Part shown: in pieces, positions 48,201 to 60,991 of the stretch | How the letters are laid out: each line of letters starts with the position of its first letter | Numbering within the stretch: position 1 is the stretch's first letter | Assembly (NCBI RefSeq): GCF_000001735.4 | Contig: NC_003071.7 | Span: 9,107,151 to 9,171,150, forward strand | DNA length: 64,000 bases | Reading direction: 5' to 3' | From: Arabidopsis thaliana | Lineage: Eukaryota; Streptophyta; Magnoliopsida; Brassicales; Brassicaceae | Translations under genes and position numbers: made by a program | Notes under the pieces: generated by a model | What the model saw: only the letters and a program-made list of their open reading frames with translations | Databases searched by the model: none | What the model was told of the DNA's origin: nothing

Positions 48201-49427
48201 CTGAGAGTGATGAAAGGAATATTTGAAGGAGGACTTGAGAGTGCAAACAGAGGGGCTGTTGATGAAGAAGAAGAAGATGTTGAAGGCGACTGGGGTGAGG
48301 GACTTGACAAATTCGATGTTGATGGAATGGAGAACACAGACATCGAAGCCATATTGGATGGTGCAGAAGCAGGTGAAGAAGAAGACGACGAGGAAGGTGG
48401 ATGGGGACTTGACTTGGATCTTCCACCAGAGCTTGACACTCCTAAAGCCTCTGCTAACGCACGTTCATCTACTTTTGTGACACCTCCTCAAGGTATGCCC
48501 GTAAGTCAGATTTGGAGTCAGAAATCTTCCCTTGCTGCTGAGCAGGCTGCAGCAGGAAGCTTCGACACTGCAATGCGTTTGCTCCACAGGCAGCTTGGCA
48601 TTAAGAACTTTGCGCCTTTGAAATCGATGTTTCTTGATCTGTTCAGTGGGAGCCATAGCTATCTGCGTGCCTTTTCTTCATCTCCTGTGGTTCCTCTTGC
48701 CATTGAGCGTGGATGGAGTGAGTCTTCCAGTCCTAACGTCCGTGGCCCGCCAGCTCTTGTTTTTGATTTCTCTCAGCTTGAAGCAAAGCTCAAATCCGGC
48801 TACAAAGCTACAACAGCTGGGAAACTATCTGAGGCTCTTCGTGTCTTCCTCTCTATTCTCCAAACCATCCCATTGGTGGTAGTTGAGTCAAGAAGAGAAG
48901 TAGATGAGGTTAAGGAACTGGTCATCATTGTTAAAGAATATGTCCTCGGTCTTCAATTGGAGCTCAAGAGGAGAGAGATGAAAGATGATCCGGTGAGGCA
49001 GCAAGAGCTCGCTGCTTACTTCACTCACTGTAAACTTCAAACACCTCACCTACGGCTCGCGTACTTCAGTGCAATGACCGTCTGCTACAAGTCAAAGAAC
49101 ATGGCTACTGCTGCTCACTTCGCCAGAAGTTTGTTGGATACAAACCCAACTATTGAGAGCCAGGCCAGGACGGCTAGACAAGTTATGCAAGCAGCTGAAC
49201 GCAACATGACAGATGCAACAACACTCAACTACGACTTTAGAAACCCGTTTGTGATATGCGGGTCCACTTATGTGCCAATCTACAAAGGACAGAAAGACGT
49301 TGCATGTCCTTACTGCACTGCCCGGTTTGTACCAAGCCAGGAAGGTAACATTTGCTCGGTCTGTGATCTTGCAGTCATTGGCGCAGACGCATCTGGCTTG
49401 CTATGCTCTGCCTCTCAAGTCCGGTGA
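45278..49427 (+). CDS. Coatomer subunit alpha (alpha-COP)
   Basis: Largest COPI coat subunit; it binds KKxx/KxKxx cargo tails at the Golgi for retrograde transport to the ER. Three exons: 45278-45485, 45891-46385, 46474-49427; 1218 aa. Six to seven WD40 repeats fill residues 1-320 (each ending IKVW, IRIW, VRVW, VKLW, IRVW), followed by a WD-associated beta-propeller and alpha-solenoid. An acidic Gly/Trp linker lies at about 600-670 ([14 protein letters not shown]). The C-terminal COPI domain ends with two CxxC pairs (CPYC 1179-1182, CSVC 1195-1198) that can hold zinc. ATG 45278 is chosen because the frame upstream starts from GTG only. Three exons for so long a protein is notable beside its intron-rich neighbours. 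Matches At2g21390. Confidence 0.96.
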
Positions 49428-51236
49428 ACAAGTCAGAATGATTATGTGCTTCAATCGTGAGGTAAGTACGAGATGCTCTTTTATGGAAGAAGAGTGTTGA
49501 GCTTTTGGTGTTTGTGAATTTTCCGCTGCAACTTCTATTACTCTTTAAAGTCTTTATGTTGTTTCTTATCTTAGTAACAAACGCATGAGAACTTTATCTT
49601 CTTGCTTTATCTCTTTTTGTTTGATTTTATTTTTACAGTCTCAGGACATTTCATTTAGGCTTATCGGATTTTAAACTCGATTGAGAAATATAGACGTAAT
49701 ATTTTATAAATTTTCAGAATTGTATCCATTTTCTTTTGGTGAATTTTCAGTTGATGCCTAATTTACTATTCCAAATACTTATAAAATTATCGAAAAAGTT
49801 AGAAATATCCAATAAATGTGGTTAGTTAGATGAACCGTTAAGACTGGTAGATAAGCTCACGGACAAACTCTCGAAATGACTCGATCACAGCTGCCTCTTT
49901 ACTTCTTTTCTGTTTTTTAATTTGTCCGGTCGCTTGAATTTGAGTGTGAGAGAATTTTCCACACATTTGTCTTCCAAAACTATCAAGATCATGTAGCTGC
50001 TTCATGGATCCTCAAAGCAACTACATGAACGCTTCCTAGCGAAACATGACCGTTGATAGTCATGCCAGTCATGTCATGGAACCCCCTCCGGCACACGAAT
50101 GATGGAGTTTTGTCCACTGTCAAACTGCATTCTAAAAAGCTTTCCAACTTCTGGATAAACAGAATCCTATGATGAACACCATCCATATCAATCGACGAAT
50201 CTCAAGTTCTCGTCCAAAACATTAAACATTCGTGATCTGGTCCAAAACACTAAAGACTAAAAATTCACTTGATTAGAGTTAAACTGTTTAAGAACTTCCC
50301 ACCTTTCAAATCGATGTTTCTTGATCTGTTCACTGAGAGCCATAGCTATCTGCGTGCCTGTCCTAAAGGTGATTTTTGGTTTGTGTTCCATACTATTTCT
50401 ATATATAGAGGCTGATATAGTGTGATGATGTAGCTTATATGGACGGATTGAGAGCATGATTCTGCAAATATGATATTTTTATGTAATCGAGTTACAAAAA
50501 TTTGACACAATAATCTTGATTTATACCAAGCAATTTGCAAGGAATATGAATAAAATTACGGCCGACAATGGTACAAAGCATCGATCATTTATAATTCATA
50601 TAGAAAATATAACCATAAGAGCCCCACTCATCATCATTATAAGAAATCTGTGGGATAGATATACATGAGTATAATATAGTTTTATATGTAACCGGATAAA
50701 ATTATTCCGTTGTTGTATAGTGGAGAAAAACCGCATAAACTTCCCGAAAATAGAAAAGAATAAGCAACCCCCACACAACTTTTGCGATAAAACTAATCAC
50801 TACAAGAGTTGTCACTGAAAGCATCTAAAAATGGTTAAGTTGGGGAATGCAAAAAACTTCACACCTGAAACCACATAAAGACTACTAAACCCCTACAAAT
50901 TTCTAGTTATATTCAGGGTATTTAACTATTTATTATTGTAATTGAACCATCATTTAGTATTGTAATTTTTGTTTGAACCACTTAAACTGTAGCTACCAAT
51001 CAAATTCATTAAAAAGCTTTAAAAAATAACAATAACTTTCCAGTTATTCATAGAAGGAAAAGCAAAGAACTATAAAAAAAGACTTATTCTCTTTCTCTTT
51101 TTGTACATAAAGAGGAAGCAAACAAAGAGAGCCAAAATGGTCGACATCTTCTAACAATTATTTATACTAAATTATATATTCACACATATCATGCTTATAT
51201 ATATATACACATGTATATAATGGGAAGGCAGAGGTA
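49428..51236. other. Intergenic between alpha-COP and SRS3
   Basis: 1.8 kb. The first 250 bp are alpha-COP 3' UTR, perhaps spliced (GAG/GTAAGT at 49461). A short copy of alpha-COP coding sequence lies at 50288-50360. The rest is AT-rich SRS3 upstream sequence. No gene is supported. Confidence 0.5.
50288..50360 (+). pseudogene. Copied fragment of alpha-COP coding sequence
   Basis: About 73 bp resemble 48600-48672 of the alpha-COP gene (codons for [18 protein letters not shown]) at about 90 percent by eye, with identical runs such as AAATCGATGTTTCTTGATCT. Similarity stops abruptly on both sides. It sits in the same orientation, 861 bp past the parent stop, and cannot make a protein. Confidence 0.85.
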
Positions 51237-52391
51237 ATGATGATGATGATAATGGGGAGAAAATGTGAAGATTGTGGGAATCAAGCGAAGAAAGATTGTG
51301 TGTACATGAGATGCAGAACTTGCTGCAAATCCAAAGCCTTCCATTGCCAAACTCACATCAAGAGCACTTGGGTTCCTGCCTATAGAAGATCTCATCACAA
51401 ACACCAATCGCAACCGCTCTCTACTAGTATCCCAAAAGGTATGAGAGAGCAACAACAACTTTCAAATTCTTGTCCTTCATCAGGTTCTTATCTCCTACTC
51501 TTATTTAATTATGCTCATGTATAAGTGCATGTTAATTTTTTTCTCTCACCATAAAACATCTGAATTTTTGGGGTCTTTCAAATTTCATTTCATTTCTGAG
51601 TTAATTGTATATGTCCTAAAGATAGAGAAATGAGATTTTCGGATCTCATGAACTTTAAACAAGACTTGCTAGTAAGTGCAAATAAGTACACTACATATTG
51701 ATGTATCCTTGTGTGTTGTGATGATGTTTAGTGATCTATGTCTATTTTTATATCAATCGATAAGGAATTAGGTTTTTTCTTCTCCTCTATTCTCGATGTT
51801 ACTATTTGATCATGTAAAATGATCACAATCCTGCTTTTGATTTTAGATTTTTGGTATTCTTTTTTGTATTCTTGATTTTTGAAGTGGATTACGTAGTAAA
51901 TATATAAACAAACGTCTCTAGTTATGATCTTTGACAAATTGAGAAATGTAGGAATCTTGTTTTTTCACTAATTACTTTAATGGCTTACTTAAGAAAAATA
52001 ATTGATGCTAATAAAATTATTAGACAAACAGACTTATCGTGTTGAAACATTCTTTCCTATTTTAGGTGTACAAATCCACACTACTCCTGGACATTTTCCG
52101 GCAGAGTTGAGTTCCCTAGCAGATTTCCGATGCGTAAAAGTGAGTTCAATCGATGATGGAAAAGAGCAATATGCTTATCAGACCACGGTGAACATTGGAG
52201 GACATGTTTTCAGAGGGATTCTTCACGATCAAGGACTCCACAAAGTGATGGTAGATCATCATTATAATAAAAATAGTAATAATCATCAAGAGTTACTTAC
52301 TCCTTCAACTTCTTCATGTCCCTTGAAGATCACAAGTCCTTTTACCGATTTCATGTTCGGTACCCGATTTTCTTCGGTCCTAAGAAGATAG
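51237..52391 (+). CDS. SRS3: SHI/STY-family zinc-finger factor SRS3
   Basis: Nuclear transcription factor of the SHORT INTERNODES/STYLISH family, which drives auxin-synthesis genes in young organs. Two exons: 51237-51438 and 52066-52391, 175 aa, phase 1. The RING-like zinc-finger (C-x2-C at CEDC, residues 10-13, then [17 protein letters not shown] ... H) lies at 10-40, followed by the basic [11 protein letters not shown]. The family IGGH domain starts at VSSIDDG and contains [18 protein letters not shown] prefer the donor AAAAG/GTATGA at 51439; a second donor 45 nt on (TCAG/GTTCTT, 51484) keeps frame and adds 15 residues. The protein is about half the length of SHI or STY1, lacking the long N-terminal region. 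Four ATGs stand at the start. Matches At2g21400. Confidence 0.92.
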
Positions 52392-54195
52392 ATAAATTTT
52401 AATGGATGGAATGATGCCTAGCTATTTCAAGTTAGGGCCCATCGTATGTTGTTACTTTACTTGCTCCCATATCTTACAATTTTTTTTTATTTATTACCAC
52501 GAGGTTCAGAACTAGACCTAATTTATGTGGATCCGAAGTCAGTATTTAGTTTCTTCTCTTTGGAAACACTACTCATCCCAAGAAAGATCAAGATAGGGGT
52601 ACAATGGAAGTAACTTCAAGTGCTAACCACTAACCTACCACACTTTTGTAAGGATCGAGCTACAAAAATAGAGAAGTAGTACATATAAAGAGTTTAGTAT
52701 TAGTTTATGGATGGTGATGATAAATTTAGAGCATCTTTCAAAGTCTGAACTATATGATTTAATTTGTGTCCATAATATTATAGACAAATGAGTATGTTTA
52801 ACAGGTGGCCCATGAGGGTATCGGATTAACTTTCGTCTTTACCTACTAGCCTACTTTATTTACTCAATTTCATTATTGTCCTAACTATAGATATATAGTT
52901 AAGTATTTTTGTTTTTAATGGTTACATAATCAAATTAAACTGATCTACATGTTAATAATCTAACTAGCTATCACCAATAACTAACATATCCAAAATAACA
53001 AAACAATTCATAATCGTACCACGTACCGTGAAGAATCATAAGTTTTCAGCTAAAATTAAGTATGAGTAAATAGATTAACAAAATGTATACACATCTTTGG
53101 TAAAGTATCTTATGTTTTTTTTAACTCGTCTTATGTCAATTTCATAAGTGAGATTTCTAACACGTTTAGTCGATAATAATTTTCCTTACTGTTAGTCAGT
53201 CACAATTTTCATTTTGACTTTAAACATTTATTGTAATATTCTTTTCTTATGATTAAGTACATCTCTATTTATTATACTTTGCTATAAAATTTAAAATAAG
53301 AAAGAAGATTATCATTAATCATGTAATGTTAAAATAAAAAGTACATATGTTCGTCTTGTTAAATGTGATATTTAAAAAACAGTCGTGTTAATTATGTGAT
53401 ATTTATCATCAAGAGTTTCCAAAGGCAAAAGTGGAGAAAAAACATTCAATCTTGTTTTGCATAAAAAGGCTACGTACGTATATGTTTGTTTGCAAGTAAA
53501 GTTAGGTGTGTCTTTAGTCTTTACTTATATTAGTGTCTTAGTGAATCATTCTTTAGCAAATCTTAATTAAGTTTCCTTAAACAGGTGTCGAGATCGTACA
53601 TTATGTGGTGCGATTTCCATTTAGCATTAGCTTTTTGGAATTATTCCCTCCCATAAAAAAAAGTGTTGTATTATTGTAGCAACAAAACTTTTAAGGTTTT
53701 TAAATTTGGCTTAGTTAAAGGCGTTAATGGGAATCACACCCTATATGATGTAGCCTATGCATGTAAAGCTAAGCTATAGATTAATATATATAACCCACAA
53801 GTTTAATAGATTACTACTTCTTGGTTATTTTTAAAAAGACAGATTAAGAATAGGAATTAAAACCAAAAATATCCACCCCGGATGTGTATGCTTGAGATAT
53901 AGATGACATCCAATAACAAAAAGAGAGGGGTTCTCTATAATGTTGAAAGTCAAAAATGAAATTTGTGACTGACTAATTGTGGTTAATTCGATATTTAGTG
54001 AGGTTAGAATGGATCGGAGTTTTGTAGGAGACTAGTGCGGTTGGGAGATTGTTTCCCACCATAGTTTTTTTGTAAGAAACGAACGTAATCTCCGACTTCA
54101 TTTTTGATACATATTTTCTATGTAACGAGAGAACGTTCTATTAACGGGGTTAATCGGCGAGTTAACATTTTGGGATTTTGGCCAGGTCAACGTTT
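52392..54195. other. AT-rich spacer after SRS3
   Basis: 1.8 kb, very AT-rich, with short open frames only. I see no gene, no RNA gene and no terminal repeats. Confidence 0.5.
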
Positions 54196-54718
54196 AAAGG
54201 AAATTCTTTACTTCTTCTTTACTTGCAGTTTTGTAGTGACCACCTCTTCTTTACTTGCAGTTTCACTTCTGCAATTTGGGTAGATTTAGCGAGAGGAATT
54301 TTCAAAACACAGTACACTTCACACTGACAATCGATAATTGAAGCCATTACAAACTCTCAGCATCACCGTGTGGAATGGTTTCTCCGCCGCTATGTTTTCC
54401 AAGCCACAATCTACATTGTGTGGAGGGAGCGGAATGGTAGGCGTCACGGCGAGCCTCCGAACACAGCATCTCAACTCGTTGGTTGGATAGATAAACAAAT
54501 TAGAAATCAGCTGTCCTCTATCTGTCTCAAGGGGGACAAGCGTTATGATGGAAGTCTCCAAGTTTGGTTTCAGTCAAGAAGTTAATCTCTTAGCTCTGTT
54601 TCTTTCTTTTGTTCAAAACTATTCTCAGCTCTAATTCTCAAAACCAAGCTGCACTTGTTGTAAAAACGTTTTTCTTTGGAATATAATTTAACATTATTTT
54701 TAAAAAAAAAAACAAAAT
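54196..54718 (+). mobile_element. 5'-truncated LINE retrotransposon tail
   Basis: The frame from 54328 to the stop at 54585 encodes HRVEWFLRRYVFQATIYIVW, then RERNGRRHGEPP, WIDKQIRNQLSSI and LQVWFQSR, the extreme C-terminus of plant LINE ORF2 (after the zf-RVT region). A TGA stands in frame at 54325. About 115 bp of 3' UTR lead to an A-run at 54702-54712, where a LINE poly(A) should be. Imperfect copies of GTCAACGTTT lie before (54187-54196) and after (GATCAACGTT, 54723-54732), a possible worn target duplication. The 5' boundary is uncertain. Confidence 0.75.
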
Positions 54719-55552
54719 GGCTGATCAACGTTTTTATCATGTTTAATTTGGCCGACCTCAGAATTCACGTATGGAATGAGCACTTTTTGAAAGTTCACGT
54801 ATAAAACAACATTTTTCCCGATCTTTATGATATCATTTTTATTGATATGTTTCTTTTTTTCTTTTTGTTAAAGGATTTGTTCTTATTTTGTGACAATAAT
54901 ATATAATAAGAGTTCTTGATTATGATCAAAGTAAACTTTTTTTGTAGAACCCATGACATAACATACATGATACAACCAATTATTCCCACTTTGAGGTTCC
55001 TTTCACTAATATTCAACTAATATTAGATTATTATTTTATTAGCTTCTATACTTTTAAAAAGTTTACAATAAAAAAGTGAACATAATCTTTAAAACAGTTA
55101 TTTATCGTGAATTATTTTGAAAATAGCATTTATTAACACACATTTTCTCTTAAATATCTTTAATTTCGTATTTATTTCATCAAAATAACAATATTTAATC
55201 GTAATTACGAAAATTCAAAATTGGAATAAATTGTTTTGCTAATCGTTATTTATTGGGCCATAACCAGTAGAGAAAGCCCGAACTAAATATGGGCCGATAC
55301 AGAGAGACCCTAACTCAAATCTGGAAACAAGGACAAAATGGTAATTCAGACAACTAGTAATGATTTATCATAATTGATTCATGATGAATCATCATCATAT
55401 GTGTAATGGTATGGTCAAAACTGTGTTAAAAAGATACATTAAACAAATACGTGGCAGTAACAACAACAAAGTTACCTCTGGCTCAAAATTGTCCCTTCTT
55501 AGCTCATCATTGATCCACTGAGAGAGAGGATTACGAATACGAGATCGGAGAC
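54719..55552 (+). other. VHA-A2 upstream region
   Basis: 833 bp, AT-rich at first. A GGGCC-type site II motif occurs near 55255 (TTGGGCCA) and again near 55290 (TGGGCC), followed by the leader of VHA-A2. No gene is seen. Confidence 0.45.
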
Positions 55553-58500
55553 ATGGCGGAGAGTCACGGTGGTGGTGGTGGTTGCTGTCCGCCGATGGAT
55601 CTGATGCGGTCAGAACCGATGCAACTCGTTCAAGTCATTGTTCCCATGGAATCTGCTCATCTTACCGTCTCTTATCTCGGCGATCTCGGTCTCGTCCAGT
55701 TCAAAGATGTACGTATAGAGTTTACTCTCTCCATGATCGTCTCTCTCGAGTGTTAAGTTTTATTGTATTGCGATTGCATTAGAGGATATCTTTAGTGAAT
55801 GTTGAACTAGTTTAGTTGTTCTTCTTATATCGGCTATTTTTGATGTTCATTTCAGCTTAATTCTGAGAAGAGCCCATTTCAAAGGACTTATGCTGCTCAG
55901 GTTAGTTCAAGTTTATGCGAATGCTGAAATGATTATTATGCTATTTACACCTATTGTGTGTGTAATGGTGGATTTGATGGATGAAGATAAAAAGATGTGG
56001 GGAAATGGCACGAAAAATACGTTTCTTTAAAGAGCAAATGTCAAAGGCTGGAGTTACTCCCAAAGAGACCCTAGATAGAGAAAATGATATTGATTTGGAT
56101 GATGTAGAGGTGAGAGGAGGTGCCTGCTTTTGATTTTGGGACATTCATTATGCTTCCCGTTTCTTCAATGCTTATATTTTTCTTCTTTCTCCCTTTTCAG
56201 GTAAAGCTTGAAGAGCTTGAAGCTGAACTTGTTGAAATCAATGCTAATAACGACAAGTTGCAGCGGTCTTATAATGAACTTGTGGAGTACAAGCTCGTTC
56301 TTGAGAAGGTAATGTCTTTTCATTTTACTTGTTAGTAAATGTTGCATTGCCTTATGTGTATTCTTCTGATTTGGGTTGTAACTCATTTGACAGTTTTCTG
56401 GTTCTGTAAATATATTGAACTAGATTCTAAGGCTACCACTCTAATATAAAATCCTTGTTCCACCGGTGTTTTAGTGACTGTAAAGGGTCTTCTGTAGTAC
56501 AAAAATGCATATTTATACTGTTATAGTATAGTGTTTGATCTGCATCTCGGGCTATATTCATGTGGATGTTTTGGTTTTCAGGCTGGTGAGTTTTTTGCTT
56601 CAGCCCATAGAAGTGCTACCGCTCAACAGAGTGAGATAGAAACAGAACAAGTGGGTGAAGACCTCCTGGAGGCTCCTCTGTTGCAGGAAGTACGAAGTCT
56701 GCGACTCGTTTCCTTCTTCAAGTTGTGTTCTCACAAAACTAGCCTTACAAACTTTCCTTTTTAACAGGAGAAGTCTGTTGATCCCACAAAGCAAGTAAAG
56801 CTTGGATTCCTCACTGGACTAGTGCCTCGTGAAAAGTCTATGGTGTTCGAGAGGATCCTATTTCGTGCAACTAGGGGCAACATCTTCATACGACAGTCTG
56901 TCATTGAGGAGTCTGTTGTTGATCCCAACTCTGGGGAGAAGGTTAGTTGCTTATGTTCTACTCCTAGACATATAACGTGCGGCCTTTTTCTATTGTAGGA
57001 CTTCAGTGTCTTTCATACTGTTTATAGTTTCTATTTCCCCATAGGCTCATGCAAAATAACGTTTTTAATTCTTTGTGTAATTCTTACGTTCTCATATTCA
57101 CATACTATCATATATCATACTATCATATACCTCATACCGAGCTACCTATCCAAGATATTTTCTACATGGAATCCTGGTTCTGTCAGAAAAAATATACTCA
57201 TTCTGTTTGCCTTTGCTAGGAATTGACTTTTGATCTAAACTAATGTTACAGGCTGAGAAAAATGTATTTGTCGTCTTCTATTCTGGGGAAAGAGCAAAAA
57301 GCAAAATTCTTAAGATATGTGAAGCTTTTGGGGCCAATCGCTATCCTTTCAGTGAAGATCTGGGCAAACAAGCTCAAATGATGACTGAGGTATGTATTAT
57401 CCTCTGATATATGAGGGATTCCGCGATTTTTCGTATGTCTCTTAGTCATATATTTCTATGCATTTCTTTTATTTGTACAACTTTTAGCTTCTTTTTTTTT
57501 CTGGGCATGAATTACAGATGATAACCATATGGAGCTGTAGTTAATTGTTTTGGAAGAATAATACCAACAATTAACAATTGATTTATAGATATCCTCTCTG
57601 CGTAATGTTTATTGGGGGTTGCATTGAGTAGTTTAATATCTAGTCATTGTGGATTTTATCCTCGCAGTAATTAGCCTGTGATGAGAATGTAACCATTTCT
57701 ATGTTGAACAGTTGCTATATACAGTATCTTGGGATTTGCGTTAATAGGTCTCTGAGAGTTTTTTTGGTAAGGAGGAGAAAAGCATGTTAGGGACCTTCCT
57801 TGTACCTTTTTGTGCTCAAATGTTATTTTGGAGCTTTCTTTGGGTGGGATATGTTTGTGCACACACGGTTAACATCCATGAGAGAGTACATATTATGCCA
57901 GTGATTTATCTGCTGTCACGTTTCACTATATTGATGATAGTATATCCAGTCCTCAGAACCCATTAACCTTGTTTAGTCTTCTTATAATGTATCAGGTTTC
58001 AGGTCGGTTATCAGAGCTTAAAACTACCATAGGTGCTGGGTTGGATCAGCGCAACATTCTTTTAGAGACCATTGGAGATAAGTTTGAGCAATGGAACCTC
58101 AAGGTATTATCCTCTTTGGACCTTTGTTCTCGCTAGCAGAGTGCTCATTGATACTTATTATCAGTGACAGATAAAATCAATTATCATTATTAATCTTCAC
58201 CTATGCAGATTCGCAAAGAAAAAGCTATCTATCACACCTTGAACATGCTTAGTCTTGATGTGACTAAGAAGTGCCTTGTGGGTGAAGGCTGGAGTCCTGT
58301 CTTTGCAGCAACAGAAGTGAGTTACTTTAGTTCCATATAGTTAAAATGTTTGCATATTTATTAGTGCCATAGTGAGTTTAAAGTTTTGCATCTGCAGATT
58401 CAAGATGCATTGCATCGTGCTGCGGTTGACTCCAATTCTCAAGTTGGATCAATTTTCCAAGTCCTGAGGACCAAAGAGATGCCTCCGACTTTTTTCCGCA

Positions 58501-60991
58501 CAAACAAATTTACTACTGCTTTCCAGGAAATTGTTGATGCATACGGGTAAGCATCTTTTCTGGAGCTTCATCTGCTGTTTAGGAAAGAGGAAATTGGAAT
58601 TAGGATTGGTAATAAGTAACATTTTTATAGGATTAGCGGATACTTGATAATATATCTTTGCCTCTTATACACTCAATAAGATATAAATTTATGTTTTGAT
58701 TTCACCTGTTTCTAACTTTGTATTAGCTTCCGTTTTCTTAATATGGAATACCACTGAATATTTTCAAATAAGCTTTTTCGATGATCAATTCAGATGATAG
58801 AAACAACCTTTCTTGCTTACTTTATTTTTTCTTCTGCAATATCCATTTGTGTTAGTGTTCGTCTCTTGAATTTCATGGATCTTCTTTGATCACTACATTG
58901 CAGTGTGGCCAAATATCAGGAGGCCAATCCTAGTGTATTCACAATTGTTACCTTCCCCTTCCTGTTTGCTGTTATGTTTGGTGACTGGGGTCATGGAATC
59001 TGCCTGCTGCTTGCAACTATGTATTTAATATTGAGAGAAAAGAAACTTTCCAGCCAGGTAATACCCCTAATTGACAGCATCTATTTTCCGACTGAGCACA
59101 GTATAAGATTGGTTTCTGTTTCAGAAAAAGTTGTGTGCAAATTTCAAATTCAAGAAAATTATTTTGAGAGTTGTTACTTTGATTGGTCATCAATGTTTGT
59201 CTTTCTTGCAAGTTCTAGATGCTAAACCATCAATCCTTGCTTCGTGACAACAGAAACTTGGGGATATTATGGAAATGGCTTTTGGTGGCCGTTACGTTAT
59301 TTTTATGATGTCACTATTCTCAATATACACTGGTTTAATCTACAACGAGTTCTTCTCTATACCATATCCATTGTTTGCTAGCTCAGCATACGATTGCCGT
59401 GATGTCTCTTGCAGGTATGTCAACTTGTTCTCAAACCCCTTTAAAGGAATGCATTAAAGGAATATCTTTAAGATTCTGAGTTTCTGTCTTCTGCTCTCTT
59501 GTTCAGTGAGGCTACTACAATTGGTCTGATCAAAACCCGAGACACTTATCCATTTGGTGTGGATCCTGTGTGGCATGGTACCCGCAGTGAGCTACCATTC
59601 CTAAATTCGCTTAAGATGAAAATGTCAATTCTTATTGGAGTTGCACAAATGAACCTCGGAATCATAATGAGCTTCTTTAATGCAAAATTCTTCAAAAGTG
59701 CTGTAAACATATGGTGAGTATTCAATTTTCTGCCCTTGTCATTACGTACTTCTCCCAGTTCTTCAATTATCTGCCCTTGTCTGATCTCACATGGTTCCAG
59801 GTTCCAGTTCGTTCCCCAGATGATATTCTTGAACTGCTTGTTTGGCTATCTTTCGGTCCTCATCATCATAAAGTGGTGCACTGGTTCTCAAGCAGATTTA
59901 TATCACGTAATGATCTACATGTTTCTGAGCCCTATGGATGATTTAGGAGAGAATCAGCTGTTCCCTAACCAGAAAATAGTACAGGTTTGCATTGATACCT
60001 AACGATGTACTCTCTCTGTATCAAAAATCATATGCCTTAGTCTCATCTAATTCCTTTCCTATTCCAGCTCACATTCCTCTTTCTGGCTCTGGTTTCTGTG
60101 CCGTGGATGTTGTTGCCAAAGCCATTCATCCTGAAAAAACAACATGAAGCTGTGAGTCCCTGCCCTCGTCGATATACTTAAAAGCTTTGATATTGAAATT
60201 TGTGCTGACCGTTACTGAAAGGTGATTTATGTTTTCTCCAGAGACATCAAGGACTGTCATATGCACAGCTTGACGAGACAGATGAGAGTCTTCAAGTAGA
60301 AACAAATGGGGGAGGACATGGACACGAAGAGTTTGAATTCAGCGAAATCTTTGTGCACCAACTCATTCACACCATTGAGTTTGTGCTTGGAGCTGTTTCC
60401 AACACTGCTTCTTATCTTCGTCTCTGGGCTCTCAGGTACAAAATACTACTTGCTTTCAAATAGTCCTGATTGTCATCTACCAGATAGTCCTACCAAAACT
60501 AGCACTTGTCAATATCATCTAGCAGTAGTATTCTGTTAAATTCATTGGTTCTTGATGGCTTAATGTCGAAGTATTGGTTTGCGCATTTCGTGACTAATCT
60601 TTATGCTTTGCTGGGATTCCTATTCAGTCTCGCCCACTCGGAGTTGTCGTCAGTCTTCTATGAGAAGGTCCTTCTTATGGCTTGGGGGTAAGTAAATGCA
60701 TCTACAATCTTTTAGCCTCCGTATGCAAATGTCAACTAATACGCTGTAGAAGGTGTTAATAACAATCTCTATCTGACCCCAAACAGTTTCAACAATGTCT
60801 TCATCTGGATCGTTGGAATTCTCGTCTTCATATTTGCGACTGTGGGAGTGCTTCTTGTGATGGAGACATTGAGTGCATTCCTTCACGCGTTGCGTCTTCA
60901 CTGGGTGGAGTACCAGAACAAGTTCTACGAAGGCGATGGTTACAAGTTTGCTCCTTTCACTTTCACTCTCGTCGGAAACGAAGACGAGTGA
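55553..60991 (+). CDS. VHA-A2: Vacuolar H+-ATPase subunit a2
   Basis: Membrane a-subunit of the tonoplast V-ATPase, forming the proton half-channels. Eighteen exons: 55553-55708, 55856-55900, 55987-56109, 56201-56308, 56582-56689, 56768-56941, 57252-57389, 57996-58103, 58209-58316, 58398-58546, 58904-59057, 59254-59414, 59507-59713, 59801-59984, 60068-60151, 60242-60435, 60628-60687, 60787-60991; 821 aa. The cytosolic N-half (1-415) has a coiled coil ([15 protein letters not shown]). The membrane half starts at [20 protein letters not shown] and has about eight helices. The essential arginine in [20 protein letters not shown] is R729. [10 protein letters not shown] near the start is a family signature. 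With VHA-a3 it supplies tonoplast activity, whereas VHA-a1 serves the trans-Golgi network. Matches At2g21410. Confidence 0.96.

Noticed and set aside
48068..48439. Ser/Pro-rich open frame antisense to alpha-COP
   Set aside because: It mirrors the acidic GAA/GAG-rich segment of the real gene. Low complexity, no independent support.
49989..50186. 65-codon minus-strand frame after alpha-COP
   Set aside because: It reads like coding sequence (VCRRGFHDMTGMTINGHVSL) but I recognise no family and see no exon context. It may be another captured fragment, but I cannot support that.
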